Assembly (NCBI GenBank): GCA_949287815.1
Contig: CASEHS010000010.1
Span: 1 to 39,608, forward strand
DNA: 39,608 nucleotides
Source of the DNA: an uncultured Bacillota bacterium
GTDB taxonomy: Bacteria; Bacillota; Clostridia; Christensenellales; Borkfalkiaceae
Reading direction: 5' to 3'
A model generated the notes under the pieces. The model saw nothing but the letters and a program-made list of their open reading frames with translations. It did no database searches and was not told the origin of the DNA. Positions 9,576 through 17,663 of this stretch are shown one piece after another (within the stretch, counting starts at the first letter, position 1; every line of letters starts with the position of its first letter). The position numbers were made by a program, and so were the translations under genes.

Positions 9576-9612
9576 ATTATACTACCGTTCGGCAAAAAAT
9601 TCTTGTCTTATT
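9576..9612 (-). promoter_or_regulatory. Promoter of the CBM-like surface gene with shared 12-mer element
   Basis: TATAAT at 9576-9581 on the minus strand. AATAAGACAAGA lies 19 bp upstream (9601-9612). There is no good -35 hexamer, which suggests activator dependence. The rest of the 345-bp intergenic stretch (9613-9766) is AT-rich and shows no other feature. Confidence 0.6.
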
Positions 9613-9766
9613 ATAAATAAAAACTGCTTTTCCATAAACTTTTTACCCGTAACCGCCTTTTATCAATGTTTTGCTTTATATTTTTTTAACCGCGTGATTT
9701 TTAAAAACCGCGCTTTGGCAAGGCAAACCCCGACCGATATTTTATAAAAAAACACTTTTTTCAGCA

Positions 9767-9803
9767 AATAAGACAAGATTATTTCGCTTTAAGGTTGTAT
9801 AAT
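9767..9803 (+). promoter_or_regulatory. Promoter of the SASA esterase gene with shared 12-mer element
   Basis: The same AATAAGACAAGA (9767-9778) stands 19 bp before TATAAT (9798-9803) on the plus strand. It mirrors the element in front of the divergent surface gene. Confidence 0.6.
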
Positions 9804-9867
9804 AATGTATCATAACCTCGTAATCGGCGCAGGCACTGAAACAACCGAAGCCGAAAGGAGTAAAAAA

Positions 9868-11502
9868 ATGAAAAGAACGATAGCGTGCGTTTTCGCCCTT
9901 TTAATGTCCTTGTTACTGGCGTTTTCGGCATGTACTCAAGGTGCAAATTCTTCGCCGAACGATAACCCCGACAGCACGATAAACTCGCCGTCCTCGGGCA
10001 ACAGCGAAAAACCCGACGACAAGCCAGACGAAGAACCCGACGTTTTAGACGGCTACGAAAAATCCTGTGCCATTACCGAGTTTCCGTCCGACGATTTAGA
10101 GAAAGTCAACCTTAAACCGACGTTTGATATTTCCGACTGCACATTCGATGCAAGCGAAGTGATTATTCCCTATCAGCTTTTCGGAGACGGAATGTGTTTG
10201 CAAAGAGATGCCGTAAACAAAATTTGGGGCACGATAGAAAACCTTGAGGGCAACGAGCATATTGCGGCAAAATTCCGCGGTAAAGTTTATTACGGCACGG
10301 TAGAAAACGATAATTGGGAAATTTACCTGCCATTTATGACCGCAGGCGGACCGTTTGAACTCACTTTAATTTGCGACTGGGGCGTAAAAACCATAAAAGA
10401 CGTTTACGTTGGCGAGGTTTATATGCTCAGCGGACAAAGCAATATGGAATGGAAAGTCGAATGGAGCGGCGAAGTGCTTGCCGATTTATATGCAAGCGAA
10501 GCCGAATGTAAAAACGATAATATCAGACTGCTTTCGCTTGCCACCAAATTCCACGAGCAGCCGACAAAAACGCTCGAACAACCGCCCGTATGGAACGGTG
10601 CGAACGTTTCGTCTATAAAGAATTTCTCCGCCGTGGGCTATATCTTCGGCAAAGAAATGCAGAAAAAACTGGACTGTCCCGTCGGGCTTATAGTAAACGC
10701 AATCGGCGGAACGATAATCGAATCGTGGATGGACGAAGAGGCGTATACCGAATACGAAAAGATTTGCGATACCGCTTGCGACGAAAGCCTTATATGGAAA
10801 AAACCCAGCCAAAGTTTTAACGGTGTCGTTTACCCGCTCGAGGGGTACAACATAAGGGGCGTGTGCTGGTATCAGGGCGAATCTAACATTTACGGCGCGG
10901 AAAAGAACCACGACAAAGCGTTGAAAGCACTCGTTTCTTGTTTCAGAAGATTTTTCAATAACCCGCAACTGACTTTCAGCATGGCGGAACTTGCAAGGTT
11001 CGTGGAAGATCCCGTAGGCTACAGCATAATCAACGAAAAAATAACCGTCGTGGCAAGAGAAGACAAACTCGTTTGCAACGCGATAAACCTCGATCAAGGC
11101 GACTGGAGCGACATTCACCCCAAGGACAAACGCACCATCGCCACCCGCCTTGCGAGCGAAACGCTAAGGAACTTCTTCGGCAAAGACGAAAACGCCGCGC
11201 CCAAAGTAAAATCCTGCAAGGTTGTTTCCGATAAAGAAATTCAGCTTACAATGAACGAAAAAGTTGTTTTAAAGAACGGTTCGAGCGGCTTTGAAGTGCT
11301 GACCGCGGAGGGGTACTCGCTTAAATGCAACGTTACGATAAACGACAACGTAATCACCGTTACGTCCGGCGTGCCGTTCAGCGGCATAAGATACGGCTAT
11401 AATTTTGAAAAAACCGCCGAAAACGTAGAGGACCTTTCGAGAACGATAACCGTTTACGACGAACAAGGTCTGCCCTGCGATATGTTTATGATCAATTTTT
11501 AA
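9868..11502 (+). CDS. Sialate O-acetylesterase-like (SASA family) lipoprotein
   Basis: Exported lipoprotein of 544 residues. The ATG at 9868 is chosen because AAAGGAG sits 7 nt upstream and the signal peptide starts there; lipobox F-S-A-C, Cys22. A Ser/Asp/Pro-rich linker follows. The SASA hydrolase domain shows the nucleophile block SGQSNMEW (Ser about 191), the second block C-W-Y-Q-G-E-S-N (about 332-339) and the Asp/His block S-D-I-H-P (about 414-418). A small beta domain closes the protein. The family removes O-acetyl groups from sialic acids or other acetylated glycans, so a host-glycan substrate at the cell surface is likely. The shared promoter element suggests co-regulation with the divergent CBM-like protein. 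Confidence 0.88.
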   Translation: MKRTIACVFALLMSLLLAFSACTQGANSSPNDNPDSTINSPSSGNSEKPDDKPDEEPDVLDGYEKSCAITEFPSDDLEKVNLKPTFDISDCTFDASEVIIPYQLFGDGMCLQRDAVNKIWGTIENLEGNEHIAAKFRGKVYYGTVENDNWEIYLPFMTAGGPFELTLICDWGVKTIKDVYVGEVYMLSGQSNMEWKVEWSGEVLADLYASEAECKNDNIRLLSLATKFHEQPTKTLEQPPVWNGANVSSIKNFSAVGYIFGKEMQKKLDCPVGLIVNAIGGTIIESWMDEEAYTEYEKICDTACDESLIWKKPSQSFNGVVYPLEGYNIRGVCWYQGESNIYGAEKNHDKALKALVSCFRRFFNNPQLTFSMAELARFVEDPVGYSIINEKITVVAREDKLVCNAINLDQGDWSDIHPKDKRTIATRLASETLRNFFGKDENAAPKVKSCKVVSDKEIQLTMNEKVVLKNGSSGFEVLTAEGYSLKCNVTINDNVITVTSGVPFSGIRYGYNFEKTAENVEDLSRTITVYDEQGLPCDMFMINF

Positions 11503-11517
11503 ACGTATATTAAACCT

Positions 11518-11552
11518 AAAAAACCGTCGCTCAATTCGGGCGGCGGTTTTTT
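11518..11552 (+). terminator. Terminator of the SASA gene
   Basis: CCGTCGC / GCGGCGG stem (one G-T pair) between an A-run and TTTTTT, starting 16 bp after the stop codon. Confidence 0.8.
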
Positions 11553-11644
11553 CGTCAAAAAGAGTAAAATCACCGCATAACCGCGATTGCTTTTCGGAAA
11601 AATATATTTTTTCAATACAGGTTTATCCTGTTTTTCAATTAGAC

Positions 11645-11688
11645 TTGTTTTTTTCGTGATTGTGTGGTATAATCCTGCCATCACGAAA
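11645..11688 (+). promoter_or_regulatory. Integrase promoter inside a 9-bp dyad operator
   Basis: TTGTTT (11645-11650), 17 bp, TGGTATAAT (extended -10; TATAAT 11668-11673). Perfect inverted arms TTTCGTGAT (11652-11660) and ATCACGAAA (11680-11688) flank the -10. This is a likely repressor site. Confidence 0.7.
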
Positions 11689-11698
11689 CGGGAGGTAT

Positions 11699-12973
11699 AT
11701 GCAGCAGCAACAACTGACTGACCTGTTACGGTTTATTAAGAATACCGACTCCGACCAAAGCGATCTCGCGGCGACCGTTCTCAAGCTCGCCGCCGATTCC
11801 ATTACATTGGATACTTTACGCTCGCTCACGGGTTCGGACAAATCTTTATCCGCTGTATCAGGCAAAAAGGAAGTATCGGAAGAAGAAAAGACCGGCACAT
11901 TATCTTTCACCAAAAAGGAGTTGGAATCCATGCCGAAATCTTTTCAAAAAGCATTCATCTATGACAACAGAATCGTAAAGTTCCGCTATTATCAGGGACT
12001 GTTCCAAGCACGCTACCGCAGACAGGGATATAACATCGAGGTCGCCTCCAAAGACTTTGACACGATGAAAAAGAAATTCATCGAGAAACTCATCGGGCAA
12101 GCCGAGATACAGGATATCCCCGTTGCAGATCCCAAGCGCAGAACTGCCAAAACAGTTCTCTTTGCAGATTACGCCAAAGACTGGCTCAAACTCAAAGAAC
12201 AGACGACAAAGCCTTCCACCTTCAAGGAATACTCCCGTATGTTCGAGGTCAACCTGCGGCCGACGTTCGGGCATCTGCATCTTTCGGAAATCACCCGCCC
12301 GCTTATACAGCAATACCTGGTCACGTTTGTGGAAGCAGAAAAGTACAGGACGGCGGAGAAGCTCAAACTCATGCTGAACTGTATCTTTGACATGGCGGCG
12401 GAAGACTTCAATCTCCCTTCCCCGATGAAGAAGATCGTCCTGCCCTATCACGAAAGCAAGAAAGGGAGCGCCCTTACGAAGGACAAGGAAAAGAAACTCG
12501 TTGAGTACTGCCGGAACCGCAAAGACGACGTTGCTTCGGCTTTACTTGTCCTGCTCTATTTCGGACTCAGGCAGAGCGAATTACCGTCCTTAAAAATCAT
12601 TGACGGCAACACTCTCGAATGCGAAACGAGCAAAGAACGTATGGGCAGAAACATCACCCTGAGCTACATACCCTTTTCACCTATGTTTGAAAAGATGCAA
12701 GACCTCGTGGACTTCGAGAAGGCAAAGAACGTCAACGTCTATACCCTGCGCTCCGCGTTCAAGAGGCTGTTCCCCGAACATCACCCGCACGAACTTCGTT
12801 ATACCTTCATTACTCGGTGCAAGGAATGCGGCGTTTCCGGCGAGGTAGTCATGCTCTGGGACGGACATTCGGGGGATAAAGACGTGAAGACTTCCGCCGT
12901 GGACAGGGGCTATACCGACTATTCGCAAGAGTACCTTATCAAAGAGGCGCAAAAAATAGATTATATCCTATAA
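11699..12973 (+). CDS. int: Tyrosine recombinase / integrase
   Basis: Site-specific recombinase of 424 residues from ATG 11699, which follows GGGAGG by only 3 nt. An in-frame ATG at 11931 with AAGGAG at 9-nt spacing is an alternative start. An arm-type DNA-binding segment lies near 85-120 (F-R-Y-Y-Q-G-L-F-Q-A-R-Y), then a SAM-like core-binding domain (about 160-255). The catalytic domain shows Arg291 (GLRQSEL), H364-E-L-R367, His390 (DGHSG) and a C-terminal Tyr at about 405 or 408, so it looks intact. It points at the probable attachment core 130 bp downstream, the usual layout for an integrated element. Expression is probably held down by a repressor at the dyad. Confidence 0.9.
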   Translation: MQQQQLTDLLRFIKNTDSDQSDLAATVLKLAADSITLDTLRSLTGSDKSLSAVSGKKEVSEEEKTGTLSFTKKELESMPKSFQKAFIYDNRIVKFRYYQGLFQARYRRQGYNIEVASKDFDTMKKKFIEKLIGQAEIQDIPVADPKRRTAKTVLFADYAKDWLKLKEQTTKPSTFKEYSRMFEVNLRPTFGHLHLSEITRPLIQQYLVTFVEAEKYRTAEKLKLMLNCIFDMAAEDFNLPSPMKKIVLPYHESKKGSALTKDKEKKLVEYCRNRKDDVASALLVLLYFGLRQSELPSLKIIDGNTLECETSKERMGRNITLSYIPFSPMFEKMQDLVDFEKAKNVNVYTLRSAFKRLFPEHHPHELRYTFITRCKECGVSGEVVMLWDGHSGDKDVKTSAVDRGYTDYSQEYLIKEAQKIDYIL

Positions 12974-13057
12974 GGAAAGCCTTTTCGCCCCACGTTTACC
13001 CCACAATTTGCCCCACAATCTGAAAGGATGAGCAAAACGGGAAATCAAAAAAAAGTT

Positions 13058-13099
13058 AAAAAAAGGCACTTTTTAGCGTTTTTTTCGCTAAAAAGTGCC
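13058..13099 (-). terminator. Strong leftward terminator at the end of the cassette operons
   Basis: Perfect 14-bp stem GGCACTTTTTAGCG (13065-13078) with CGCTAAAAAGTGCC (13086-13099) and a 7-nt loop. On the minus strand it is followed by seven T. It stops leftward transcription before it runs into the integrase gene. Confidence 0.85.
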
Positions 13100-13105
13100 G
13101 AAATT

Positions 13106-13126
13106 TGGCTGGGGTAGCTGGATTCG
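13106..13126 (-). other. Probable attachment core: 3' end of a tRNA-Gln-like gene
   Basis: Read on the minus strand, these 21 bases are the last part of the T-loop, the T-stem 3' strand CCAGC, the acceptor 3' strand TACCCCA, discriminator G and CCA. That fits a tRNA starting TGGGGTA, as bacterial tRNA-Gln does. No remaining tRNA body lies to the right. Such 3' fragments are typical crossover cores of tyrosine integrases. The flank 13127-13220 contains inverted repeats (GCGATCG / CGATCGC) that could be integrase arm sites. Nothing else is seen in 12974-13295. Confidence 0.68.
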
Positions 13127-13295
13127 TAAGGAACGGAATAGCGATCGTTGCGTTTTACGCCGATCGCGTCAGCAACGAATGACGGAGTCAGAGGCAAATC
13201 GAATTCTCGAATAATCGCCGTTTTTGCCCGTTTTTGAGCCTAAAAACAACGTTTTTTGCGCTTTTCTTCAAAAAGTTTCCCCAATTTTCCCCAAA

Positions 13296-14471
13296 TTACT
13301 CCTTTTCGTCAAGTATTTTTTTGACTTCTTGAGCTTCTTTGCTCAATACTTTTGTAGCTTTAATAAGACTTCTATAAAAGAGTTTAATATCTTCGTCTTT
13401 CAAAATCGAAAAAACCTGTCCATTTCTAATAGCGATGGAAAACAGTTCTTCCTTTTCGTCATCATCCCATCGATTGATTTTCGTTAATTGCGCAATAACC
13501 ATATGCGTGGTAGCAAAACTGCGGCTGTTATCCAACGCATTGATCAAATCGATTTTGTGCCTTCCCTCTTCACTGTTTTCCCGGTCAAACGAATCCGTTT
13601 CCTTTTTGCATTTGAAAAATACGTTGTTCAGTTTAAATTCCACAACAGTGCGGTCTATGATCGACTTGATGATTGAATCAAGTTCTTTTCCTTCCGAATA
13701 ATCGGCCGGGGCGTAATACCGGATTCTGTCCTCACGCATCATTTTATAAACTTTTGCTTTGTCGCTGTTCTCCGAACTGTATACGCCGATCGAGGATCCC
13801 CCGTAGGAATTTACCAATTTCATGCACGGTATATCCGTATCGCTGTCCCCTATGTAGATCATATTTCTGAAAGGCACCCTGATCTCATCAGGCGCAAATG
13901 AATCGTTTACGCCGGGGTCGTTCACATCCAGCACCCCCTTTTCGATCCTGAACAAAAACTGCGTTTTATTCGTATAGTTGACGGCCTGCGCCGGCCAGAC
14001 AGCCATCCCTTTCTCGTCGTAGTAAAAGGAACTTGCGTAAATGCGTTCGAACGCGCCCTTTTTTGCGACCGACGTTCCCTCGATCATCTCCGCCAAGCCC
14101 GACGAAATGATATAATGCTCGACAATTGCACCCCGCTCCTTTCCGTATTCGCGTATCCGCTCGAACCAATCCTCCACGCCGGGAAACAGGGTAATTTTTG
14201 CCCCGTAATCGGCAAGTGTTTTTTTATTTAAAAGGAACTGTCCGTATGCTTTTTCTTTCATACAGAACATATAGGCGAGGTTCTGATCCATGTTGTTTTT
14301 ATCGGCAAGGGCGTTTGACTCTTTCCAAAATTCCCCGACATCCATCCCGACAGCCTGAATAAAACCCTGCGCCTGCATATCGTCGGGCGTCAGCGTTTTA
14401 TCGAAATCGTAACAGATTGCAACGACAGGTTTATCTTCCTTATGTTTCCGTTCGAATTGTTTGTCGCTCAC
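13296..14471 (-). CDS. HAD-superfamily phosphatase with helical C-terminal domain
   Basis: 391 residues; the start codon is GTG with AAGGAAG upstream. HAD motifs are present: motif I Y-D-F-D-K-T-L-T (nucleophile Asp about 22), motif II I-I-S-S-G, and motif IV I-G-D-S-D-T-D. The enzyme should be an active Mg-dependent phosphohydrolase of unknown substrate. About 120 C-terminal residues (from R-H-K-I-D-L-I-N-A-L) form a helical domain I do not recognise. It is the last gene before the strong terminator. It has its own promoter at 14504-14532 but may also receive readthrough from the cassettes on its right. Confidence 0.85.
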   Translation of the reverse strand: MSDKQFERKHKEDKPVVAICYDFDKTLTPDDMQAQGFIQAVGMDVGEFWKESNALADKNNMDQNLAYMFCMKEKAYGQFLLNKKTLADYGAKITLFPGVEDWFERIREYGKERGAIVEHYIISSGLAEMIEGTSVAKKGAFERIYASSFYYDEKGMAVWPAQAVNYTNKTQFLFRIEKGVLDVNDPGVNDSFAPDEIRVPFRNMIYIGDSDTDIPCMKLVNSYGGSSIGVYSSENSDKAKVYKMMREDRIRYYAPADYSEGKELDSIIKSIIDRTVVEFKLNNVFFKCKKETDSFDRENSEEGRHKIDLINALDNSRSFATTHMVIAQLTKINRWDDDEKEELFSIAIRNGQVFSILKDEDIKLFYRSLIKATKVLSKEAQEVKKILDEKE

Positions 14472-14503
14472 TGCTTATCTTCCTTTTCTTTTTCTATACC
14501 CCT

Positions 14504-14532
14504 ATTCTACCACCGTTTATAAAAATTGTCTA
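14504..14532 (-). promoter_or_regulatory. Promoter of the HAD gene
   Basis: TAGACA (14527-14532), 17 bp, TAGAAT (14504-14509) on the minus strand. A run of nine C residues lies just upstream, before the next stop codon. Confidence 0.55.
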
Positions 14533-14573
14533 CCCCCTCCGGATAAAATTATCGGCTTCCCCCCCCCATGCAC

Positions 14574-15404
14574 TCACCGCAAGCCTATCCCTAGCGGAAG
14601 ATGATACGTTTGTATTTGCACCCGGTTTTCTCTGTTTTGAAAAAGAAACGCGTTTGTTCCGTAATCTGCAACGAGCCAATCGGGAATATCCTCTTGTAAC
14701 AATTCTTTTGCCGTTTCGGGATACGTTGATCCCACCACAAAGCTGGAAAATGTTTCTTTATATCGATGATACAAAAATTCCAACTCAAAGCGCGTCGTCA
14801 TCACCATACAGGCAACGCGCAATCTTTTTCTTTGCCGGAACAAAAGCGAAAACATTGCGCGGAAGCGCTCGATCTCCTTATCGCCATGGAAACGGCATGC
14901 GTTTCCGAATACGACCAATAAAAAAGGCTGTTTCTTTAATTCGGCATCGGAAAGCGCATTGCGGTAATTCAATTCGTCAAAGAGCTTTTCAAGAGAACGA
15001 AAATAATCTTCTTCCCCTTCAAACATTGCACTGGCACTGCCTGCGCAATGTTCATTTTTCCGCAGATAATTCGGTACAAGGTCGTCCGTAAAAAGATAAT
15101 ATTGGAACTCTTCCTTTGTAAAGCGCAAAATCAGGCTGAGCAATACGGTTGTACAGCCAATGTAATTCATGGCGACACCCGTTTTGCACGTCGCCAACAA
15201 ATTCCCATCGGTCATATCCCAAAACAGCGGCGCATTCCTTTCATCAAACCCTACGACCGCCTGCATGGCAGAATTTTCAGCAACCTGCGGGCACGCAAAG
15301 AGCGACAATGCGCGCAACGCTTCTTTCTTTCTCGCATCATCTGTCTGATCATTCCTGACGATATACCTTTTGACATCTTCCATCGTATTTTGAATAATTA
15401 CCAT
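14574..15404 (-). CDS. FtsK-like pseudo-ATPase, copy 1
   Basis: 276 residues. The layout follows an FtsK/SpoIIIE motor domain: A-V-V-G-F-D-E strand, L-F-W-D-M-T-D-G-N-L-L strand (about 60-70), P-loop position (71-82), T-V-L-L-S-L-I-L-R-F-T-K-E-E-F helix, and Walker B position P-F-L-L-V-V-F-G (about 160-167). The P-loop reads ATCKTGVAMN instead of GxxGxGKS, and the Walker B acidic residues are gone, so ATP hydrolysis is unlikely. It aligns without gaps over the P-loop region with the paralogue at 17664-18515. GAGGGG precedes the ATG. Function unknown; a decoy or partner of a real FtsK-type motor is inference. Confidence 0.68.
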   Translation of the reverse strand: MVIIQNTMEDVKRYIVRNDQTDDARKKEALRALSLFACPQVAENSAMQAVVGFDERNAPLFWDMTDGNLLATCKTGVAMNYIGCTTVLLSLILRFTKEEFQYYLFTDDLVPNYLRKNEHCAGSASAMFEGEEDYFRSLEKLFDELNYRNALSDAELKKQPFLLVVFGNACRFHGDKEIERFRAMFSLLFRQRKRLRVACMVMTTRFELEFLYHRYKETFSSFVVGSTYPETAKELLQEDIPDWLVADYGTNAFLFQNRENRVQIQTYHLPLGIGLR

Positions 15405-15434
15405 TTTATCCCCTCTTCCTAAATATTCTGTTAT

Positions 15435-15809
15435 TCAAACGTAATTTGCATATTTTTTAAAATCGTAATCGTTTTTGATTTCCCTAACCTTTCCTTCCGT
15501 TTTCAACGCGTTATACCCCGCCAGGATACAGCCATCGGCAAAGGCGGCAAACTCTTTGAGTACTTGCGGGGCAGGCGGAGCGCCGGCAAGCGTTTCGTCG
15601 GTGATACCCGTCAACGCAGATACTTCTGCGGGAATCGGCACAGGGCGAGCGACGTATGTATGAAATTGCTCCACGGGATGCATCTTTTCATACTTCACCG
15701 CCACAATCTCGATGATACAGTCGCCCTCCTTTCCTTCTTCGCCGCAGGTAAGCCCCGTCGTTTCGATATCCACGACGAAAACTTTTCCCTTTCTCAAACG
15801 GTCGTGCAA
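15435..15809 (-). pseudogene. Truncated DnaQ/PolC-type exonuclease fragment
   Basis: 124 codons. Exo I of the DEDDh exonucleases is intact (F-V-V-D-I-E-T-T-G-L, about 11-20), and the region A-L-T-G-I-T-D-E-T-L before Exo II is typical. At the Exo II position the usual N-x-x-F-D is replaced by AGYNALKTEGK. The protein then ends, so Exo II Asp and the whole Exo III motif are absent and nuclease activity is not expected. The start is also poor: the only initiator is a TTG at 15809. The good ribosome site AAAGGAG serves an out-of-frame ATG that stops after two codons. Either a decaying gene or a deliberately shortened domain. Confidence 0.65.
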
Positions 15810-15830
15810 ACTGATTATGCCATTTCTCCT

Positions 15831-16115
15831 TTATCTCCAATATCTTTGCAGCATGCGCCGCATATACTCCCGCCCGACGGGGTTCATCGTATGCAAAGCG
15901 ATGGGATACAAAGTTCCCCGTTCCAAAAGCCAATCCAAAAGTTTGATGCCGTCCCCGCCGTCAGCGGCATAATCGCCTAGGTCATGGTCGCAGTCGATGA
16001 GTTCAATCGTCTGCGACGTTTCACTTTCCGCAATCACCTTTTTCGCCTCGTTTACGCTGCGGCACCATATAAATCCCTGCGGCGCAGGGCGCAGATCGTC
16101 CAGCCAGATCTTCAC
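15831..16115 (-). CDS. cREC: cyclic-phosphate processing receiver-domain protein
   Basis: 94 residues matching the single-domain receiver-like family called cyclic-phosphate processing receiver (cREC). Features are the acidic pair in I-W-L-D-D-L-R-P-A-P (residues 3-12), the D-C-D-H-D-L-G core, D-G-I-K-L-L-D-W-L, and the C-terminal A-L-H-T-M-N-P-V-G-R-E-Y-M signature. The acidic and His residues seem intact. The family has been predicted by others to act on cyclic phosphates in conflict or RNA-processing contexts; no activity is known to me. Its ATG overlaps the stop of the preceding gene (ATGA), so the two are translationally coupled. Confidence 0.82.
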   Translation of the reverse strand: MKIWLDDLRPAPQGFIWCRSVNEAKKVIAESETSQTIELIDCDHDLGDYAADGGDGIKLLDWLLERGTLYPIALHTMNPVGREYMRRMLQRYWR

Positions 16116-17182
16116 TTCAACCCCGCGAGGCGCAAGCCCTCGTCCGTAAAGCAGGAACGCTGCTTCTTTTCCCGCTTGATTCGCTCTTCTTCCATAATTA
16201 TATGGTAGGAGATCGCAAGAAGGTCGCTGCCGATTTCTTCCTTCTCGAAAGACGAAAACGCCTTTAAGATCCTGCGAACGCCCTGCGGTTCCTCGCGGTA
16301 ATATTCAAGGTCGAGATAGTGATGCATACACTCGTAATAGATGCACCCGTCCTCGTTCTGGAAATATCCGTATGCCGTCATATCCGTTTCGTCTGCGCAT
16401 TCCCGATGGCGTAAAAGCTGACGATCCGCCCACTGATATCTTTTATCATGATCAGGATATCCGTTCTGCCGCAGCTGCTCGCTTCCCCAGCTGCACAGAT
16501 TGGTGAGAACAAAAGGCTCGTCACCATAGAGGTTATAGCCGAACGGAGAATATTTGGAAACGACGATATCTCCTCTTTTGAAAGGGGTAGGGAAGTCGAA
16601 CCACATCCATTCAAATACCTGCAATAAATTCATATCCGGATCTTCCAAGCCGTCGGCATCTAACTGCAAAACCGTTTTGTCCGCCTTGACCGAAAGCGTA
16701 ATTGCCTTAATCTCCCCAATCCACTGTTTGGTGATTTGTATGCAGCGGATGGACGGAAGCAACTCCGCGTCCGCGGTTATGTCTTCAAAACATTCTTCCG
16801 CCCTGTCATACAGCAGGCTGTCCCTGCTCCAATCTTCGTCTCCTTCATATAAGACGCAATAGCGGTAAACGGCATGATCGCCCTTTTTATAAAACTGTTC
16901 AACCAGTTTGTTCTGCAAACACATAAACGCCTGTAAAAACTCATGCAGGCTGCCCGCAAGCGCATCGGAAATACCCATGTTTGCCTTGCGGTGCCCTGCG
17001 GCAACGGGGCAATCGGACATCGCTCTTATAATCTCATGCCATGCCGCATGTTTTTCAGCCAGTGTCTTAGTACGATTGTGCCAAACGAGATAAGCGCTCT
17101 GCAAAGGCGTACAGACAAAACCAATCTTGCGCCAATGCTCGGCTATGTCTTTGGAATTGAGATAGGATGCCGCGTCGATCAT
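16112..17182 (-). CDS. Uncharacterised protein, paralogue of the gene at 27197
   Basis: 356 soluble residues. N-terminal S-K-D-I-A-E-H-W-R-K-I-G-F and A-Y-L-V-W, an A-W-H-E-I-I segment, a central F-D-F-P-T-P-F-K-R-G-D-I-V-V-S-K-Y-S-P block and C-terminal L-D-L-E-Y-Y-R-E-E. All these blocks recur in the 307-residue protein at 27197-28120, so they form one family with no function I can name. The protein here is longer by a C-terminal tail rich in Lys and Arg. It is coupled by a 4-bp overlap to the cREC gene, which hints that it works with cREC or supplies its substrate. Confidence 0.78.
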   Translation of the reverse strand: MIDAASYLNSKDIAEHWRKIGFVCTPLQSAYLVWHNRTKTLAEKHAAWHEIIRAMSDCPVAAGHRKANMGISDALAGSLHEFLQAFMCLQNKLVEQFYKKGDHAVYRYCVLYEGDEDWSRDSLLYDRAEECFEDITADAELLPSIRCIQITKQWIGEIKAITLSVKADKTVLQLDADGLEDPDMNLLQVFEWMWFDFPTPFKRGDIVVSKYSPFGYNLYGDEPFVLTNLCSWGSEQLRQNGYPDHDKRYQWADRQLLRHRECADETDMTAYGYFQNEDGCIYYECMHHYLDLEYYREEPQGVRRILKAFSSFEKEEIGSDLLAISYHIIMEEERIKREKKQRSCFTDEGLRLAGLK

Positions 17183-17218
17183 TCTTCCATCCGCCTTACT
17201 TTGCCTAAAACAGCAAAT

Positions 17219-17632
17219 TTATGCAATAGCAGTTTTATACCACCGTTTCCCATCCTCTTGCTCAAAGGAGCTGACTTCCAAGACTGTGCAGGTCATCGAA
17301 CGGGATATTTCCTTAAACTCCTCTTCGCCCTTTTCTCCGAATTTTTGCGAAAATATATATTTCCTTCTTTTGTCAATGCCGCCGTTAAAGCGACCTCCTC
17401 CCCTTCCGGAAAGAATAGAACCATTCAACAAAAATAATCGAAGATCAAGCGCAAGTACCTCCCCGGCTCGTAAATCTTGCGGCTGCTCTCCGACAGGTTC
17501 AACCGTAAGCGGCACATAATCTCCGCCCAGCAGCCACACATACAGGCAACCGCTCTGTGTGCGATGCCCGTATTCCGCATATGTCAGCGTATTTCCCTCA
17601 AAATTTCCGTTCCACCAATCTTTATCGAACAT
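17219..17632 (-). CDS. Uncharacterised small protein, paralogue of the gene at 19513
   Basis: 137 residues from ATG 17632, chosen because GGAGG lies 5 nt upstream; the longer frame would overlap the preceding gene. The pattern L-Y-V-W-L-..-Y-V-P-L-T-V-E-P-V-G-E-Q-P-Q-D-L, then L-D-L-R-L-F-L-L-N-G, matches R-V-W-L-..-V-P-I-N-I-E-A-I-G-E-F-P-R-G-L and L-E-L-R-F-L-F-L-K-G of the 184-residue protein at 19513. It looks beta-rich and has no known domain. It lies in the leftward operon after the FtsK-like copy 2. Confidence 0.7.
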   Translation of the reverse strand: MFDKDWWNGNFEGNTLTYAEYGHRTQSGCLYVWLLGGDYVPLTVEPVGEQPQDLRAGEVLALDLRLFLLNGSILSGRGGGRFNGGIDKRRKYIFSQKFGEKGEEEFKEISRSMTCTVLEVSSFEQEDGKRWYKTAIA

Positions 17633-17663
17633 ATTTCCCTCCAACGAAAATCTTTTCCAATAT

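Noticed and set aside
9805..9867. N-terminal extension of the SASA esterase from an ATG at 9805
   Set aside because: It overlaps the promoter's -10 region, lacks a ribosome site and would precede the signal peptide; ATG 9868 fits better.
13106..13220. A complete tRNA gene
   Set aside because: Only the 3' part of a tRNA-Gln-like sequence is present; no D-arm, anticodon arm or 5' acceptor strand follows.
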